Source of the DNA: Paracoccaceae bacterium
GTDB taxonomy: Bacteria > Pseudomonadota > Alphaproteobacteria > Rhodobacterales > Rhodobacteraceae
Direction of reading: 5' to 3'
Length of the DNA stretch: 64,000 bases
Assembly (NCBI GenBank): GCA_022448245.1
Contig: JAKVCO010000006.1
Span: 248,001-312,000 of the forward strand
Positions 61,060 to 64,000 of the stretch are shown here, piece by piece; within the stretch, counting starts at the first letter, position 1; every line of letters starts with the position of its first letter. The position numbers and the translations under genes are program-made. A model generated the notes under the pieces. The model made no database searches. It saw nothing but the letters and a program-made list of their open reading frames with translations, and was not told where the DNA came from.

Positions 61060-61712
61060 TAGTGTGCCTCCACCACTTGGATTTTGTATTCACGCTCTTC
61101 GACCTGCTCTGGCTTCCAGGTGCGGAAGGCCCAGATGATCAGACCGATCACAAAGAATGCGGACGGGGGCAGAAGCAGCAGGCCGTTTGGCACGTACCAG
61201 CCACCATTGTTGACCGTCTCAAGCACCGTGATGCCAAAGAGCGAACCGGAGCCGAAGAGCTCGCGAACAACGCCCACCAGCATCAGGATCAGGCCGTAGC
61301 CCAAGCCGTTGCCGATACCGTCGATGAAGGAAGGGATCGGCTCGTTCTTCATAGCGAAAGCTTCGGCGCGGCCCATCACGATGCAGTTCGTGATGATGAG
61401 GCCCACGAAGACCGACAGCGTTTTGGAGATCTCGTAAGCGTAGGCGCTCAGGAACTGGTCAACGATGATTACGAGCGAGGCGATGATCACCATCTGCACG
61501 ATGATCCGGATCGAGCCAGGGATCTGGTTACGAAGGATCGAGATGAAGAAGGAAGAAAACGCCGTCACGAAGATCACCGCGAGCGACATAACCGCTGCCA
61601 CCTGCAGCGAGGATGTCACCGCGAGCGCGGAACAGATGCCAAGCACCTGCAGCGTGATCGGGTTGTTGTCGACCATGGGGTCGACGAGCATCTCACGTCT
61701 AGTTTGAGGCAT
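61059..61712 (-). CDS. nqrD: Na+-translocating NADH:quinone reductase subunit D
   Basis: 217 residues from ATG 61712, which overlaps the nqrC stop (ATGA); the longer open frame lies inside nqrC. Membrane cysteines are in [11 protein letters not shown] and [16 protein letters not shown], pairing with those of Nqr[19 protein letters not shown] is a typical NqrD start and [29 protein letters not shown] a typical end. Confidence 0.95.
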   Translation of the reverse strand: MPQTRREMLVDPMVDNNPITLQVLGICSALAVTSSLQVAAVMSLAVIFVTAFSSFFISILRNQIPGSIRIIVQMVIIASLVIIVDQFLSAYAYEISKTLSVFVGLIITNCIVMGRAEAFAMKNEPIPSFIDGIGNGLGYGLILMLVGVVRELFGSGSLFGITVLETVNNGGWYVPNGLLLLPPSAFFVIGLIIWAFRTWKPEQVEEREYKIQVVEAH

Positions 61713-62518
61713 CAGACACCTCCTTCCTTGAGAGTGTTGAGGAAGGGCGCGTAGCCCTCTTCCCCAAGCCAAAACCGCACCAGGTTATTGACACCGACCG
61801 AGGTCAGCGTCGCCCCGGCGAGGGCATCGATATGGTAGTCCGGGCCAGCGGCAGGCACGGACTTGGCGACCGTGATGGCCAGCTCACCATCGTCAGTACG
61901 AAGCTCTTTGCCGTTCCACTGGGCACGCCAGCGCGGGTTGTCGACCTCGGCCCCAAGGCCAGGCGTTTCGGCGTGCTGGTAGAACTGGAGGCCGAAGATA
62001 TCGTTGCCGTTCTCCTCGATGGCAATGAAGCCATAGAGCGTGGACCACAGGCCGTAGCCGTGGATCGGCAGGACCACCTTGTCGACTGCACCGACATCGT
62101 CGCGCAGGATATAGACCGTGCGGTAAAGCGCCTGACGGCCGATGCCCGCGGGGTCTTCATCAAGTGCGCGGGACAGCGCCGGGTCTTCTGCAGCCGCTTC
62201 ATCATCAAAGGAGGCCACGTCAAAGTCGGTCGAGAAAGCGCCCGTCTTCAAGTTCAGCACCTGTGGCTCGAACGCCGCAAAAGCTTCGTCCACGGAGACC
62301 TCGGGGTCATAGACACCCGCGACCTGCAGAACGTTGATTCGCATGTTGCGCACTTCGTTGACTTTCTGCGTGGGACGTAGGCTGACCGCCGCGGCGGACA
62401 CAACGAGCGATGCTACAAGGCACAGCGACACGGCGACGATGATCGTTTTGCCGACACCATCGGCCGGAGCCGCGAGGAAGCGACCAATCGGGCCCTTAGG
62501 CTTTACGTTTTCTGGCAT
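61712..62518 (-). CDS. nqrC: Na+-translocating NADH:quinone reductase subunit C
   Basis: 268 residues from ATG 62518; ATG 62530 is an alternative that overlaps nqrB. One N-terminal helix ([23 protein letters not shown]), then a periplasmic FMN-binding domain with [37 protein letters not shown] and the threonine of [14 protein letters not shown], where FMN is attached covalently by ApbE in other bacteria. No apbE is seen nearby. Confidence 0.94.
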   Translation of the reverse strand: MPENVKPKGPIGRFLAAPADGVGKTIIVAVSLCLVASLVVSAAAVSLRPTQKVNEVRNMRINVLQVAGVYDPEVSVDEAFAAFEPQVLNLKTGAFSTDFDVASFDDEAAAEDPALSRALDEDPAGIGRQALYRTVYILRDDVGAVDKVVLPIHGYGLWSTLYGFIAIEENGNDIFGLQFYQHAETPGLGAEVDNPRWRAQWNGKELRTDDGELAITVAKSVPAAGPDYHIDALAGATLTSVGVNNLVRFWLGEEGYAPFLNTLKEGGV

Positions 62519-62519
62519 G

Positions 62520-63728
62520 TCAGACGGCATGGCGGCGCGCCCTCCTGCGGATGTTGGCCTGCACGACGAAGTAGTCAATGAGCGGCGCGAAGACGTTGCC
62601 GAACAGGATCGCGAGCATCATGCCTTCCGGGAAGGCCGGGTTGATGACGCGGATCATGACGACCATGAAGCCGATCAGGATACCGTAGATCCAACGGCCG
62701 GTGTTGGTGTGCGAGGCCGAGACAGGCTCGGTGGCCATGAAGATCATGCCGAAGGCGAAGCCGCCCACCACAAGGTGCCAGTACCAGGGCATCGCGAACA
62801 TCGGGTTCGAGTCGGAACCGACGAAGTTCAGAAGGCCCGAGAACGCGATTGTACCGACCATGACGCCAGCGACGATGCGCCAGTTCACGATCTTGGTCGC
62901 GATCAGGAAGAGGCCGCCGAGCAGGATTGCAGCGGTCGAAACCTCGCCCATGGACCCTGGGATGAAGCCCCAGAAGTGCATCCACCAAGAACCGGTCGTG
63001 GCCATCATCTCGGACATGCCGTCAGCAGCAGCAACCGCGAGCGACGTCGCGCCCGTGTAGCCGTCCACCGCGATCCACACACTGTCGCCCGAAAGCTGCG
63101 CAGGATACGCGAAATAAAGGAACGCACGTGCTGTCAGGGCCGGGTTCAGGAAGTTCTTACCCGTCCCGCCGAACACCTCTTTACCGATGATCACACCGAA
63201 GATGATGCCCAGTGCCACCTGCCAAAGCGGCACCGTAGCCGGCAGGATCAACGCGTAAAGCATGGAAGTCACGAGGAAGCCCTCGTTCACTTCGTGCCCA
63301 CGGACGATGGAGAAGATCACCTCGCAGATACCGCCAGCGACCAATGTCACAACGTAAATCGGCAAAAAATACATCAACCCGTGCATGAAGTTGGCGAAGT
63401 GGTTGCCCGGGTTGAACCCGATGCCCAACGCCGAAAGGATCGCAGCGCGCCAGCCCGAAGGCTCGATGCCCGAGGTCATCAGCGCGGCGTTGGCTTGGTA
63501 GCCCACGTTCCACAGACCAATGAAGATCGCGGGGATCGTGGCCAGAACCACGTAGATCATAATGCGCTTCATATCGACATAGCTGCGCGCGTGCGGCGCG
63601 GCTGTCGTCACAGTCTTCGGTGAGTAGATGAAGCTTTCGACCATTTCATAGAGCGGGAAGTACTTCTCGTACTTACCACCCTTCTCGAAATCAGGTTCGA
63701 TGCGGTCGAAGAAGTCGCGGACACCCAT
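62520..63728 (-). CDS. nqrB: Na+-translocating NADH:quinone reductase subunit B
   Basis: 402 residues, about ten membrane segments. N-terminal [24 protein letters not shown] is typical. The covalent FMN threonine is in [16 protein letters not shown], and [19 protein letters not shown] and [24 protein letters not shown] are conserved NqrB strings. The subunit contains the quinone site and Na+ path. Six bases separate it from nqrA. Confidence 0.96.
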   Translation of the reverse strand: MGVRDFFDRIEPDFEKGGKYEKYFPLYEMVESFIYSPKTVTTAAPHARSYVDMKRIMIYVVLATIPAIFIGLWNVGYQANAALMTSGIEPSGWRAAILSALGIGFNPGNHFANFMHGLMYFLPIYVVTLVAGGICEVIFSIVRGHEVNEGFLVTSMLYALILPATVPLWQVALGIIFGVIIGKEVFGGTGKNFLNPALTARAFLYFAYPAQLSGDSVWIAVDGYTGATSLAVAAADGMSEMMATTGSWWMHFWGFIPGSMGEVSTAAILLGGLFLIATKIVNWRIVAGVMVGTIAFSGLLNFVGSDSNPMFAMPWYWHLVVGGFAFGMIFMATEPVSASHTNTGRWIYGILIGFMVVMIRVINPAFPEGMMLAILFGNVFAPLIDYFVVQANIRRRARRHAV

Positions 63729-63733
63729 CGGCT

Positions 63734-64000
<267 letters not shown>

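Noticed and set aside
62334-63623. Plus-strand open frame of 429 codons across nqrC and nqrB
   Set aside because: Antisense shadow of two clear nqr genes, His/Arg/Asp-rich with no domain.

Overview
The window looks like the chromosome of a marine alphaproteobacterium of the Rhodobacteraceae (Roseobacter/Paracoccus relatives). This is inferred from GC-rich tightly packed genes, choline uptake (choXWV), periplasmic glucan genes, PHA genes with candidate PhaR-type operators, a quinol oxidase operon ending in surf1 as in Paracoccus, and a mevalonate operon whose order and proteins resemble the one I remember from Paracoccus zeaxanthinifaciens. No rRNA, tRNA, CRISPR array, IS element or phage was recognised.

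Layout. 0-4 kb: start of a periplasmic binding protein, a ruined L-idonate 5-dehydrogenase-like gene, and choXWV with a hairpin terminator inside the operon. 4-5.8 kb: secreted YHS protein, Tat-exported rhodanese and secreted esterase. 5.8-11.8 kb: TPR gene-opgC-opgG-opgH for osmoregulated periplasmic glucans. 11.9-17.4 kb: operon of acyl-CoA ligase, BASS symporter, TPP enzyme and class III CoA-transferase, substrate unknown. 17.4-24 kb: PHA operon (acyl-CoA ligase, MaoC hydratase, phaC, phaZ, DUF445 protein) and a phasin behind tandem CTGC-N3-GCA(G) sites. 24.1-29.9 kb: complete mrpABCDEFG Na+/H+ antiporter. 29.9-37.3 kb: a Tm-1-like protein and an aldehyde dehydrogenase, followed by a decaying locus with truncated sulfatase, tctABC remnants, an apparently intact MarR gene and a broken metallo-hydrolase. 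37.3-42.7 kb: Lrp-type bkdR divergent from the branched-chain 2-oxoacid dehydrogenase operon. 42.7-45.6 kb: orphan diflavin reductase and an MFS transporter. 45.8-50.7 kb: cyoABCD-type quinol oxidase plus surf1. 50.7-55.8 kb: mevalonate operon mvaA-hcs-mvk-pmk-mvd, with no idi. 56.1-59.1 kb: photolyase-related protein lacking most FeS cysteines, and a GGDEF-EAL protein. 59.2-64 kb: nqrA(partial)BCDEF.

Functionally the window combines respiration and sodium energetics (Nqr, quinol oxidase, Mrp, BASS), carbon storage (PHA), osmoadaptation (choline, glucans), branched-chain amino acid catabolism and isoprenoid precursor synthesis. Two regulatory patterns stand out. Tandem TGT-N12-ACA elements overlap the mvaA promoter and recur upstream of the diflavin reductase. 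A PhaR-like site from the phasin promoter recurs at 15 of 16 bases between the MFS gene and the quinol oxidase operon. The 32.7-37.3 kb stretch is a cluster of recent pseudogenes with individually readable lesions.
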